Positions 1 through 5,711 of a stretch of DNA of 10,460 nucleotides are shown one piece after another. The DNA is from Baffinella frigidus (lineage: Eukaryota; Cryptophyceae; Cryptomonadales; Baffinellaceae). The DNA is taken from assembly GCA_026770585.1 (NCBI GenBank), contig MU646697.1, positions 25,875 to 36,334 on the forward strand, written 5' to 3'. The translations under genes were made by a program, and so were the position numbers. A model generated the notes under the pieces. That model was not told the origin of the DNA. It ran no database searches and saw only the letters and a list, made by a program, of their open reading frames with translations. Numbering within the stretch: the first letter of the stretch is position 1; every line of letters starts with the position of its first letter.

Positions 1-71
1 CAGGGTGCAGGGTTCAGGGTGCAGGGTTCAGGGTTCAGGGTTCAAGGTTCAGACTTCAGGAGTCAGGTTTT
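1..71 (+). repeat. TTCAGGG degenerate telomere-like array
   Basis: Successive heptamers read TTCAGGG or TGCAGGG, one to two changes from the canonical TTTAGGG, decaying after about position 45 into CAAGGTTCAGACTTCAGG. The G-rich strand is the given strand at the left edge of the window, which is opposite to what a left chromosome end would show, so this is an interstitial block. Confidence 0.8.
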
Positions 72-244
72 AGTGAAGCCCGCGCGCACCCCAGCACACC
101 AAATAAGCCGTCCATCTATCATATATAGGCCACAACCACAAGAATTTGCTAGCCACCTCCTACCGTAGGGCGACCCGTAGGTCATACAATTCGCATACAA
201 TTCGCACGTGCAGCATCTCTTCCTTATCAACGGAACCAGAAACA
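72..244. other. Low-repeat spacer with an 11-bp tandem pair
   Basis: No gene or RNA is recognised. The only internal structure seen is CATACAATTCG repeated exactly twice in tandem (183-193, 194-204), followed by a CACGTG hexamer. A minus-strand open frame of 72 codons crosses the segment, but it has no recognisable composition or motif. Confidence 0.5.
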
Positions 245-570
245 GACCTTTCACCCTAAACCTTGAAAGCAGACCCTTCACCAGAAACCAGAACCTTGAC
301 CCTAAACCTTGGAAACATACCCTTCACCATGATACAGACCCTTCACCCTAAACCTTGGAAACAGACCCTTTACTAGGAAACAGACCCTTCACCCTAAACC
401 TTGGAAACAGACCCTTCACCCTAAACAGACCCTTCACCCTAAACCTCAACGGAATCAGGAAAGAGACCCTCCACCCTAAACCTAAACGGAACCAGGAAAT
501 AGGCCCTTCACCCTAAACCAGGAAACAGACCCTTCAACCCCAAATACCAAACCCCAAACCTTAAACCCTT
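245..570 (-). repeat. 27-bp minisatellite built on CCCTAAAC
   Basis: The phrase CAGACCCTTCACCCTAAAC recurs about six times, usually followed by CTTGGAAA, giving a unit of roughly 27 bp. The clearest copies lie at 334-435. Units are lost or shortened irregularly (for example CTAAACAGACCC joins two copies directly near 421), and the block degrades after 440 into units carrying CGGAAYCAGGAAA. Each unit holds one CCCTAAA, so this looks like a higher-order repeat grown from telomeric sequence. It ends in CCCCAAAYC heptamers at 537-570. Confidence 0.75.
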
Positions 571-581
571 TATGGGCTCAG

Positions 582-745
582 GTGGGCGCCGAGAGTGTGC
601 GCCCACACAGGGCCTTGAGGTTGGAACAGCCCCGCCGGCAGGCTCGTGAACGGACGCCGAAGCCAGACGGTCGGTCGTGACTGCCTTGCGTGTTCTCAGG
701 GCCCTAGGACCAGCCTAGGGCTTCCACGGGCGATTATTCGCCCGT
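582..745. repeat. Cluster of three perfect hairpins
   Basis: Three inverted repeats with perfect 8-bp arms lie in 164 bp: GTGGGCGC at 582-589 with 599-606; GCCCTAGG at 701-708 with its complement at 714-721 (loop ACCAG); and ACGGGCGA at 726-733 with 738-745 (loop TTAT). The last two, with the same spacing, recur at 6963-7005, so that pair is a repeated module rather than chance. GCGCCCACACAGGG at 599-612 also recurs at 849-862. No protein or RNA family is recognised. Confidence 0.7.
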
Positions 746-795
746 TGGTTTAGGCTGAATGGTAAAGGGTTTCCACAACTCAGCACAACCCGTTT

Positions 796-950
796 GAATA
801 CCTCAGCACAACCTCCCTTTTTTTGTATAAAAGGCACCAGGAAACAGAGCGCCCACACAGGGTGTAAGGTCTAGGGTGAAGGGTGAAGGGGTTGCATACC
901 TCGGCACAACCTCGCAGCATCTTGTTTTTATGAACGGCTCCTGGAAACAG
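796..950 (+). repeat. Diverged direct repeat (two copies, about 52 bp)
   Basis: Copy one (798-847) and copy two (896-950) share ATACCTCRGCACAACCTC at the start, a T-rich centre, and GGMWCCWGGAAACAG at the end. The spacer carries GCGCCCACACAGGG followed by G-rich degenerate heptamers. A TATAAAAG octamer at 826-833 lies in the T-rich centre of copy one only; with no gene next to it I do not call it a promoter. Confidence 0.6.
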
Positions 951-954
951 GTAT

Positions 955-1036
955 TGAGGATCAGGGTTCAGGGTTGAGGGTGTAGAGTGAAGGGAGGGGA
1001 TTGAGGGTTGAGGGGCTCGGGGTGAGGGGAGGGTTT
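955..1036 (+). repeat. G-rich degenerate telomere-like block
   Basis: Heptamer-like words (TTCAGGG, TTGAGGG, TGTAGAG, TGAAGGG) run into GAGGGGCTCGGGGTGAGGGGAGG. The G-rich strand is given, the reverse of the 245-570 block. A minus-strand frame of 86 codons here is proline- and serine-rich only because it translates these heptamers. Confidence 0.65.
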
Positions 1037-1153
1037 GCACCTCCTGTTAATCCTCGTCTGACTTTGTGACCATGCGGTTAACAGGAGGTGCAAACCCTCC
1101 CCTCCACATGGTCACAAAGTCTCCCCTCCACATGGTCACAAAGTCAGACGAGG
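1024..1153. repeat. Nested inverted and tandem repeat
   Basis: Three relationships overlap. (1) Arms of 27 bp match perfectly in inverse orientation, 1024-1050 with 1078-1104, around GCACCTCCTGTTAA. (2) The intervening 1052-1074 (starting CCTCGTCTGACTTTG) is perfectly inverted at 1131-1153. (3) A 24-bp unit ending CACATGGTCACAAAGT is tandemly duplicated, 1097-1120 and 1121-1144. Both halves of the inner sequence therefore have an inverted partner, in the same left-to-right order, as produced by template switching. A further direct copy of the second arm with two substitutions sits at 1587-1609. Confidence 0.85.
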
Positions 1154-1170
1154 TGCCGCACCAGAAGACA

Positions 1171-1218
1171 GGGGTTAGAGTGCAGGAATCAGGGTTTAGG
1201 GTTTAGGGTTTATTCAAG
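1171..1218 (+). repeat. Short TTTAGGG block
   Basis: Degenerate G-rich heptamers lead into three near-canonical units at about 1193-1211 (CAGGGTTTAGGGTTTAGGG). Orientation flips to C-rich within 20-30 bp downstream. Confidence 0.75.
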
Positions 1219-1229
1219 GCCCCGCGCTC

Positions 1230-1556
1230 CTAAACGCATCCTAAACCCTCACCCCGAACCCTGTACCCTGAAGCCTCGCCCTGAAGCCTGCACCCAAATC
1301 CGCAACCCTGCACCCTGCACCCTACACCCTACACCCAACACCCCACCCCCCAACCCCACCCCCCACACCCCACACCCTAACCCCCACAGCCCACACCCCA
1401 CACCCTGACCCCCACACCCTACACCCTACACCCCGCACCCCACACCCCCCACCCCACACCGTACCGGGTGTAGGAGGCAGGGTGTAGGGTATAGGGTGTA
1501 GAGTGTAGGGTGGAGGATGTAGGGTGTAGGGTGTAGGGTGTAGGGTGTAGGGTGTA
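1230..1556. repeat. Facing CCCTACA and TGTAGGG arrays (inverted)
   Basis: From about 1230 to 1456 the given strand is C-rich (CCCTGAA, CCCTGCA, then CCCTACA and CCCCACA). After the junction around GTACCGGGTGTAGG (1460-1474) it becomes G-rich. Five exact TGTAGGG units occupy 1518-1552, and these end in a small palindrome, AGGGTGTACACCCT at 1549-1562. The C-rich arm precedes the G-rich arm, so the single strand could fold back on itself over about 100 bp. TGTAGGG differs from TTTAGGG at one position. The proline- and histidine-rich frames here are translations of the heptamers. Confidence 0.8.
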
Positions 1557-1562
1557 CACCCT

Positions 1563-1692
1563 CAACGCAGCACCCTCAAACAGGCACATGGTGACGAAGT
1601 CAGACGAGGAAGACCCCCTATACCTCCAAGTACGCCCCGGCATTCCAATGCTGCCTGGCAACTGTGTCGTGCGGTCCCTCGGGTACACACTA
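1563..1692. other. Spacer with a dispersed repeat copy
   Basis: Mostly unique sequence between two heptamer arrays. Positions 1587-1609 repeat the 23-bp sequence of 1131-1153 with two substitutions (CATGGTGACGAAGTCAGACG at its start). No gene is recognised. Confidence 0.6.
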
Positions 1693-1832
1693 CCCGAAAC
1701 CCGAAACCCGAATCCTGAATCCTGAATCCCGAATCCCGAATCCCGAATCTCGAATCCCGAACCCCGAATCCCGAATCCCGAATCTCGAAACTGGAATCCC
1801 GAAACCAGAATCCCGAATCCCCAACCCCGAAA
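1693..1832 (-). repeat. CCCGAAT heptamer minisatellite
   Basis: About 20 consecutive 7-bp units: CCCGAAA at the left edge, then mostly CCCGAAT with TCTCGAA, CCTGAAT and CCAGAAT variants. Because three units make 21 bases, each strand stays open and encodes a heptapeptide repeat (NPESRIP on the plus strand; RDSGFGI-type on the minus strand), which explains the overlapping long frames here. The unit differs from CCCTAAA at two positions. I judge it non-coding. Confidence 0.85.
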
Positions 1833-1868
1833 GCGAGGTGGTTTGGTGTGTCCTTGCCGAGGGGCAGT

Positions 1869-1898
1869 TTCTGCACCGAGGGGTTCTGCACCGAGGGG
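1869..1898 (+). repeat. 15-bp tandem pair
   Basis: TTCTGCACCGAGGGG is repeated exactly twice (1869-1883, 1884-1898). It sits between the CCCGAAT array and a short G-rich heptamer block. Confidence 0.8.
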
Positions 1899-2008
1899 TG
1901 GGTTAGGGTTTAGAGTTGAGAGTTTAGAGTTTGGTGTTTGGTGTTTGGGGGTGCTTTGGAGACGCAGACCCAGTGAAGAGAAGACCCTAAACTCTAAACC
2001 CGAAACCC
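1896..2008. repeat. Diverging TTTAGAG/CTCTAAA arms
   Basis: A G-rich arm (GGGTTAGGGTTTAGAG then TTTGGTG words, 1897-1954) is followed by about 29 bp of unrelated sequence and a C-rich arm (CCCTAAACTCTAAACCC, 1984-2000). AGTTTAGAGTTT on the left pairs with AAACTCTAAAC on the right, so this is a loose inverted repeat of variant telomere units. Confidence 0.6.
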
Positions 2009-2041
2009 CAAAGGGATATTGGGGCATTCATGGCGGAGCTC
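2009..2041 (+). repeat. Diverged copy of the CGGAGCTC repeat left end
   Basis: AAAGGGATATTGGGGCATTC followed by ATGGCGGAGCTC resembles AAAGGTATCTGGGAACATAC followed by ACATCGGAGCTC at 2421-2452, which leads into the dispersed repeat described there. Homology stops at CGGAGCTC in this copy. Confidence 0.45.
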
Positions 2042-2420
2042 CCACACCATCAACCCTCAACCCTGCACCCAAACTCCCGAACGCTAAGCCCTCAACCCTG
2101 CACCCTCAACCCTCAACCCCGAGCCCTCAACCCTCAACCCTAAACCCGTAATCATACACCCATAACCCGTAACCCTAAACCCCAAACCCGGAACCCCAAA
2201 CCCCGAACGCTTAACCAACCGGGTCTGGTCCCGAAACCCTGCACCCTAGACCCTGCACTCCAAACCCCAACCCCCAACCTCCAACCCCCAAAGCTAAACC
2301 AACTGGGTCAGATCCCGAAACCCTGCACCCTACACCGTGCAAACCCTCAACCCCAACCCCCATTCCCTGCAACACCCCAACCCCCAAACTCTAAACCCAA
2401 ACCCCCAACCCCCCACCCCG
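2042..2420 (-). repeat. Mixed CCCTCAA/CCCTGCA/CCCCAAC array with ~82-bp duplication
   Basis: Degenerate C-rich heptamers throughout: CCCTCAA predominates at 2050-2140, CCCTGCA and CCCCAAC later. Embedded is a direct duplication: 2211-2252 (TTAACCAACCGGGTC, then TCCCGAAACCCTGCACCCT) and 2294-2336 (CTAAACCAACTGGGTC, then the same), offset about 82 bp. The non-heptamer words at the start of each copy let the two be aligned with confidence. Confidence 0.7.
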
Positions 2421-2444
2421 AAAGGTATCTGGGAACATACACAT

Positions 2445-2526
2445 CGGAGCTCAGGGCCCTTATTGAACTCAGCGACGACCCGGAACCTCCCACGGTCAAC
2501 CCAAAACCCAAAACCCTCACCCGCAA
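2445..2526 (+). repeat. Dispersed direct repeat, copy 1
   Basis: Starts CGGAGCTCAGGGCCC and runs through GAACTCAGCGACGACCCGG and CCTCCCACGGTCAACCC. It matches 2671-2745 at 58 of the first 62 bases; the four differences are all transitions. It carries an additional CCCAAAA heptamer relative to the other copy. No coding signal. Confidence 0.8.
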
Positions 2527-2670
2527 CCACAACCAGCGGGCTACGAAGGGAGTTTCGGCCCAAATCGGGCCAAGTTTCCGGTACCTTATCCGTAGGAACC
2601 CCCCTATATCCCTACGGGTTGTCTACTGTAGGGTCCTAGGTCTTATCGCTTAGGGGTTATTCAAAATCCC
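2527..2670. other. Spacer with two short hairpins
   Basis: Between the two dispersed-repeat copies lie two small inverted repeats: GGCCC at 2557-2561 with GGGCC at 2567-2571, and CCGTAGG at 2590-2596 with CCTACGG at 2611-2617. No gene is recognised. Confidence 0.5.
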
Positions 2671-2745
2671 CGGAGCTCAGAGCTCTTATCGAACTCAGCG
2701 ATGACCCGGAACCTCCCACGGTCAACCCAAAACCCTCACCCGCAA
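2671..2745 (+). repeat. Dispersed direct repeat, copy 2
   Basis: Partner of 2445-2526 at an offset of 226 bp. It lacks one CCCAAAA heptamer, after which CCCTCACCCGCAA is shared, showing that heptamers are gained or lost as whole units inside otherwise conserved sequence. Confidence 0.8.
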
Positions 2746-2752
2746 ACCCTTA

Positions 2753-2857
2753 ACCGTACAAATCATGAACCATAAAGTACCAATCATGAATCATAACGTT
2801 TTCTGTACAAATCATGAATCGTTTTCCGTACAAGTCATGAATCATAAAGTTGATTCC
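2753..2857 (+). repeat. ATCATGAAYCATAA minisatellite
   Basis: Four irregular units share TACMAATCATGAATCATAA; units alternate between CATAAAGT and CGTTTTC tails, with lengths of about 24 to 30 bp. In one plus-strand frame this gives a repeated MNHKV-like peptide within a 62-codon frame starting at 2765, but the frame then passes into a TIR element, so I do not call a gene. Confidence 0.65.
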
Positions 2858-2895
2858 GGCATGTTGTTTAGGGTCAACGCTAAATCCTCGCCCGT

Positions 2896-3035
2896 ACCAC
2901 ACGGTGGACTACGGACCTTTCATCAAAAGTCCACTTACCCTGTGGGCAGTTAACTTTAATGATTTTCCAATGCCAATTTGGTCACGCTACCACTAAATTT
3001 AGGGGGTTCGAAACCCTCGTAGCCCACCGTGTGGT
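2896..3035 (+). mobile_element. 140-bp MITE-like element, copy 1
   Basis: The ends are terminal inverted repeats: ACCACACGGTGGACTACG (2896-2913) and CGTAGCCCACCGTGTGGT (3018-3035) match at 17 of 18 positions. The interior includes GGACCTTTCATCAAAAGTC and AATTTGGTCACG, both of which recur in order in the diverged copy at 10126-10294. Short length, TIRs, no coding capacity and a second copy fit a miniature inverted-repeat element. I see no clear target-site duplication, so the superfamily is undetermined. A GGTTCGAAACC word at 3005-3015 matches a tRNA box B but is not kept in the other copy. Confidence 0.7.
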
Positions 3036-3105
3036 CAGGTGCCGGGACTAACACAAGATGGGACCGCAGGGATGAAGAGGGTTCTGCACCTCCTCAGTAA
3101 AGCAA

Positions 3106-3136
3106 CTCTCTCTCTGTCTCTCTCTTTCTCTCTCTG

Positions 3137-3188
<52 letters not shown>
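3106..3188 (+). repeat. (CT)n microsatellite
   Basis: About 40 CT dinucleotides with a few interruptions (TGTC, TTTC) in the left third and a pure run in the right half. It generates serine/leucine frames on the plus strand and arginine/glutamate frames on the minus strand, which are not genes. Confidence 0.95.
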
Positions 3189-3192
<4 letters not shown>

Positions 3193-3248
3193 TGGATCGG
3201 ACATACCGTACGCGCCGTCCCATGTGTCGCCTCCCGAACATAAGGTTG

Positions 3249-3356
3249 CATAATATATATACCATCCCGTATGATATATATAACCATAATATATATACCA
3301 TCCCGTATGATATATATAACCATAATATATATACCATCCCGTATGATATATATAAC
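3249..3356 (+). repeat. Three perfect 36-bp AT-rich tandem units
   Basis: The unit begins CATAATATATATACCATCCC and ends GTATGATATATATAAC; copies at 3249-3284, 3285-3320 and 3321-3356 are identical. Alternating TA runs on either side of CCATCCCG make each unit an imperfect hairpin. Thirty-six bases is twelve codons, so open frames cross it in several phases. Perfect identity, beside much decayed repeats, indicates recent amplification. There is no spacer, so it is not a CRISPR-type array. Confidence 0.95.
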
Positions 3357-3410
3357 TTGACTGTGTCTTGCGGATGCGCCCAGTACTGACTTGGGTGTTG
3401 CCCCAGGACG

Positions 3411-3739
3411 CCCTAAACCCAAGACCCTCAACCCTCAACTCCAAACCCTACACCCTAAACCCTAAACCTCAAACTCTTCACCATAAACCCTCAACCCTAA
3501 AACCTAAATCCTAAACCCCAATCCCTAAACCCTAAACCCTGCACCGTAAACTCTAAACCCTAAACCCTAAACCCTAAACCCTAAACCCTAGACCCTAAAC
3601 CCTAAACCCTAAACCCCAAACCCCAAACCCTAAACCCTAAACCCTAAACCCTAAACCCTGCACCAAAAACCCAGCACCGTAAACCCTACACCATCAACCT
3701 AAACCCTAAATCCCAAACCCTAAACCCCAAACCCTAAAC
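3411..3739 (-). repeat. Interstitial CCCTAAA telomeric array
   Basis: The longest near-canonical array in the window. Exact CCCTAAA units dominate 3534-3660, including runs of five or more in a row, with CCCCAAA, CCCTAGA and CCCTGCA variants and more degenerate flanks. It matches the plant-type telomere repeat, with the C-rich strand given. It lies mid-window with complex sequence on both sides, so it is interstitial. Confidence 0.9.
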
Positions 3740-3754
3740 CAGGTGTTCACTTCG

Positions 3755-4007
3755 ATTCTGGATCCGACGGTGAGCGTTCCCAAAATAGAACGATTTGAGC
3801 CCTGCACCTCACGTGGCTATCCACTTAGCACCCACCGAGGTCTTCACGAATGTAGTCCATTTAAACGATGCGTACCTGAATCCGCGTCAGGTTCAGGGCT
3901 CAGATTTGAGCCCTGGACCTCACGCGGCTATCTATGTGAACATATTGAATGTCGACTGTAAAAGTGTGTAGTAATTTTGACATGTTTGGTCACGTGGCCC
4001 GACCGAA
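3755..4007 (+). repeat. Tandem duplication, copy A
   Basis: Begins ATTCTGGATCCGACGGTGAG and ends TTTGGTCACGTGGCCCGACC. The first 128 bp (3755-3882) match copy B after an insertion is removed, and 3951-4007 (GTCGACTGTAAAAGTGTGTA onward) match the end of copy B. It contains two short segments, 3806-3830 and 3918-3943, of the CACGNGGCTATC family that forms the ends of the 9353-9533 element. A 7-bp hairpin (GGGCTCA at 3896-3902, TGAGCCC at 3907-3913) precedes the second. No coding evidence. Confidence 0.8.
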
Positions 4008-4491
4008 ATTCTGGATCCGAAGGTGAGCGTTCCCAAAACAGAACGATTGAAGCCCTGGACCTCACGCGGCTATCCACTTAGCGAGGGAGATTGAGCGACA
4101 GAGAGGGAGGGAGAGAGGGAGAGAGAGAGAGGGAGCGAGGGAGAGAGCGCGAGAGAGGGAGGGAGGGAGGGAGGGAGAGAGAGAGAGAGAGAGGGAGAGA
4201 GAGGCAGGGAGAGAGAGGCAGGGGGAGAGAGAGAGTCAGAGGCCTTTCCTCCCACTTAGCACCCACCGAGGTCTCCACGGATGTAGTCCATCTACACGAT
4301 TCGTACCTGAATCTTATCCATTTGCATTGGATTCCAACCGCATTTCCCCCGAGAATCCGGGGGAAAATATCTTCGGTCGCTGCTAAGTGGTACGCGAACA
4401 TGATAAATGTCGACTGTAAAAGTGTGTAAAAGTGTGTAGTAATTTTGGTAAAAGTGTAGTAATTTTGTTTGGTCACGTGGCCCGACCGAAA
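4008..4491 (+). repeat. Tandem duplication, copy B (interrupted)
   Basis: Directly abuts copy A. Its left part (4008-4082) and the part after the GA-rich insertion (4261-4313) together align base for base with the 128 bp of 3755-3882. The middle (4314-4400) differs from copy A and holds a perfect 9-bp hairpin, TTTCCCCCG at 4343-4351 with its complement at 4358-4366. The tail repeats GTCGACTGTAAAAGTGTGTA with extra AAAAGTGTGTA and GTAATTTTG slippage units. Confidence 0.8.
4083..4251 (+). mobile_element. GA-rich insertion flanked by a 9-bp direct repeat
   Basis: A 169-bp purine tract (GAGGGAGA... with GGGA and GA repeats, ending GGCCTTTCCTC) interrupts copy B. CCACTTAGC stands immediately before it (4074-4082) and again immediately after it (4252-4260), while the uninterrupted copy A has this 9-mer once (3820-3828). 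That is the form of an insertion with a target-site duplication. The outermost bases GAGG and CCTC are the only inverted termini seen. Microsatellite expansion plus a local duplication is the alternative. The frames through it are low-complexity. Confidence 0.6.
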
Positions 4492-4757
4492 AGCGGGCGG
4501 CTTCATGGCCAAATGCTGACTTTTGGCGTGCTTCCTGGGCAATAATCCAAGAGAGAAGCACAGACAGTGCCTAGCACCTTCGTAGGGGAGGGGGCCGTCC
4601 CCTGCCAAGCGAAGGAGATCTCTGCTGCCACGGGTAGGGACCCTTTTGTGAAACGGTTGGGTCGTGGAGTCAGTAAAGTTGACTGGGCGACAACTTTTGA
4701 CTTCGTCTGTACAGTTAACTTAACAATTTGTTCACAAGGGTAGCCTCGTGTGGAAAG
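4492..4757 (-). mobile_element. Right part of a TIR-family element
   Basis: CCAAATGCTGACTTTTGGCG and TTCCTGGGCAATAATCCAA (4509-4551) closely match 9450-9492 of the element at 9353-9533. The end TTGTTCACAAGGGTAGCCTC (4732-4751, continuing GTGTGG) matches that element's right TIR at about 20 of 26 bases, in the same orientation. Between them lies about 145 bp absent from the short element, including a hairpin with CCTTCG at 4577-4582 and CGAAGG at 4610-4615. The left end may be one of the CACGNGGCTATC copies at 3806, 3918 or 4057; which one is unresolved. Confidence 0.55.
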
Positions 4758-4787
4758 CGCTGGGACGTGCCTTATTTCCGGAACAAG

Positions 4788-4847
4788 TTTTCGAACCAAC
4801 TTGTTCGTTTCCGAACCGACTTGCTCATTCCCGAACCAGGTTAATTT
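4788..4847 (+). repeat. 20-bp tandem repeat, three units
   Basis: TTTTCGAACCAACTTGTTCG, TTTCCGAACCGACTTGCTCA and TTCCCGAACCAGGTTAATTT follow without gaps at 4788, 4808 and 4828. The third copy decays after CGAACC. GAACAAG at 4781-4787 also pairs with CTTGTTC at 4800-4806. Confidence 0.75.
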
Positions 4848-4960
4848 AATCCGTGAAAATATAACAATTCGTTTCAATAATTGAAATAAATATAATAACT
4901 CCCTTAAATAGTAATTCGTTAAAATAATGAAATGATTATTCGTTTAGATAAACACCCGTG
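4848..4960. other. AT-rich stretch
   Basis: A markedly AT-rich segment (AATATAACAATTCGTTTCAA, TTGAAATAAATATAATAAC) with AATTCGTT repeated at 4865 and 4914. No gene or RNA is recognised. It contrasts with the GC-richer, C-rich surroundings and may be part of a decayed element. Confidence 0.6.
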
Positions 4961-4991
4961 TTTGGGCAGGTGGAAGTTGAAGGGCATTATG

Positions 4992-5091
4992 GATTTAACT
5001 CGATCCGCACGGAGATCCAACCCGTCAACGATTCTCAGTTCGAGGTCACCCCTACCCACACCAGAATACTCGAGGATCCTTTTTACAAGTA
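4992..5091 (+). repeat. 100-bp direct repeat, copy 1
   Basis: TTAACTCGATCCGCACGGAG at 4995, then ATCCAACCCGTCAACGATTC and CTACCCACAC, match 5261-5357 at an offset of 266 bp in the left half, with roughly 75 per cent identity overall by eye, fading towards TTTTTACAAGTAG. A plus-strand frame of 80 codons covers copy 1 but has no partner frame in copy 2. Confidence 0.7.
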
Positions 5092-5228
5092 GGGTTCTAA
5101 ACATTTGTACCAGGATAGGGCATTCCAACCTCGCGCCTGGTATAATTTTTGCTTCCGGGACCAATTTTACATGAAAGTTACTACACAAATACTTAATTGT
5201 AAAGCATCTCACTTTTAAATAGGCCCTA
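5092..5228. other. Spacer without recognised features
   Basis: Unique-looking sequence between the direct repeat and a TTTAGGG block. ACCAGGATAGGGCATTCC and an AT-rich tail (ACTACACAAATACTTAATTG) are seen; no gene, RNA or inverted repeat is supported. Confidence 0.4.
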
Positions 5229-5263
5229 GGGTTGGGGGTGGGGGGTTTAGGGTTTAGGGTTTA
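5229..5263 (+). repeat. TTTAGGG block with G-quadruplex potential
   Basis: Five G-runs (GGG, GGGGG, GGGGGG, GGG, GGG) separated by TT, T, TTTA and TTTA fit the classical quadruplex pattern on the given strand. The right half is canonical TTTAGGG. It sits immediately before copy 2 of the 100-bp direct repeat, and copy 1 has no such array at the matching position. Confidence 0.8.
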
Positions 5264-5357
5264 AGTCGATTCGCACCGAGATCCAACCCTTCAACGATTC
5301 TCACTTCGAGGTGCGTCCTACCCACACAACGGACTTCCAAGGGATTTTGAATAACTA
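5258..5357 (+). repeat. 100-bp direct repeat, copy 2
   Basis: TTAAGTCGATTCGCACCGAG, then ATCCAACCCTTCAACGATTC and CTACCCACAC, match copy 1 at 4992-5091. The TTTA of the preceding telomeric unit merges directly into TTAAGTCGA, so the array and the repeat share a junction at this spot. Confidence 0.7.
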
Positions 5358-5462
5358 GTGTATGGTGCGAATTTGTGTTTAGTGCCACCCTGGAAGCAAC
5401 ATTAGAGTATTTTGAACCTCCCAAAAGTCAACTCCCCTTGAGATGCGGCCAGATCCGGCCAG
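5358..5462. other. Spacer without recognised features
   Basis: Starts GTGTATGGTGCGAATTTGTG and includes TTTTGAACCTCCCAAAAGTC and the small inverted repeat GGCC-AGATCC-GGCC near 5448. No gene is supported. Confidence 0.4.
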
Positions 5463-5640
5463 CCTTAAGCCCTAAACTCTAAACGTCAACTCGAACTCGA
5501 ACCCTAAACCCTAAACCCTAAACCCCAAACCCCAAACCCCAAACCCCAAACCCCAAACCCGAAACCCGAAACCCAAAACCTGAAACCCCAATCCCGAAAC
5601 CCGAAACCCGAAACCCAGAACCCCAATCCCGAAACCCGAA
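5463..5640 (-). repeat. Block-structured CCCTAAA, CCCCAAA, CCCGAAA array
   Basis: Three sub-blocks follow one another: CCCTAAA units at about 5501-5524, then about six CCCCAAA units at 5523-5560, then CCCGAAA units with CCCAAAAC, CCTGAAA and CCCCAAT interruptions to 5640. Each block is internally uniform, meaning local homogenisation of one variant. The minus-strand frames here are a GFGVWGLGF-type peptide repeat created by heptamer periodicity. Confidence 0.85.
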
Positions 5641-5711
5641 ATAGGTGATCGGGTCTCTGGAGTGCGCTCTCGAGAAGATCCAAGGCCCTCCCGGTACACC
5701 CTAACCTCACA

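Noticed and set aside
826-833. TATAAAAG as a possible TATA box
   Set aside because: It lies in a diverged repeat, is absent from the sister copy, and no plausible gene follows.
1419-2027. 202-codon minus-strand frame with GFGIRDSGF-type repeats
   Set aside because: The repeats are the CCCGAAT heptamer array in translation; parallel frames are open in other phases and on the other strand.
3005-3015. GGTTCGAAACC matches the tRNA/SINE box B consensus
   Set aside because: No box A or cloverleaf could be placed upstream and the word is not conserved in the second copy at 10126-10294; TIRs explain the element better.
3035-3444. Overlapping frames of 100-127 codons on both strands
   Set aside because: They translate a CT microsatellite and the three 36-bp AT units; openness follows from periods divisible by three.
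4343-4366. Hairpin followed by A-rich sequence, as in an intrinsic terminator
   Set aside because: No upstream gene, no T-run, and a eukaryotic context; listed only as a hairpin.
4078-4608. 176-codon minus-strand open frame
   Set aside because: A third of it is the GA-rich insertion read as serine, leucine and proline; the rest is the duplicated repeat and part of a TIR-family element.
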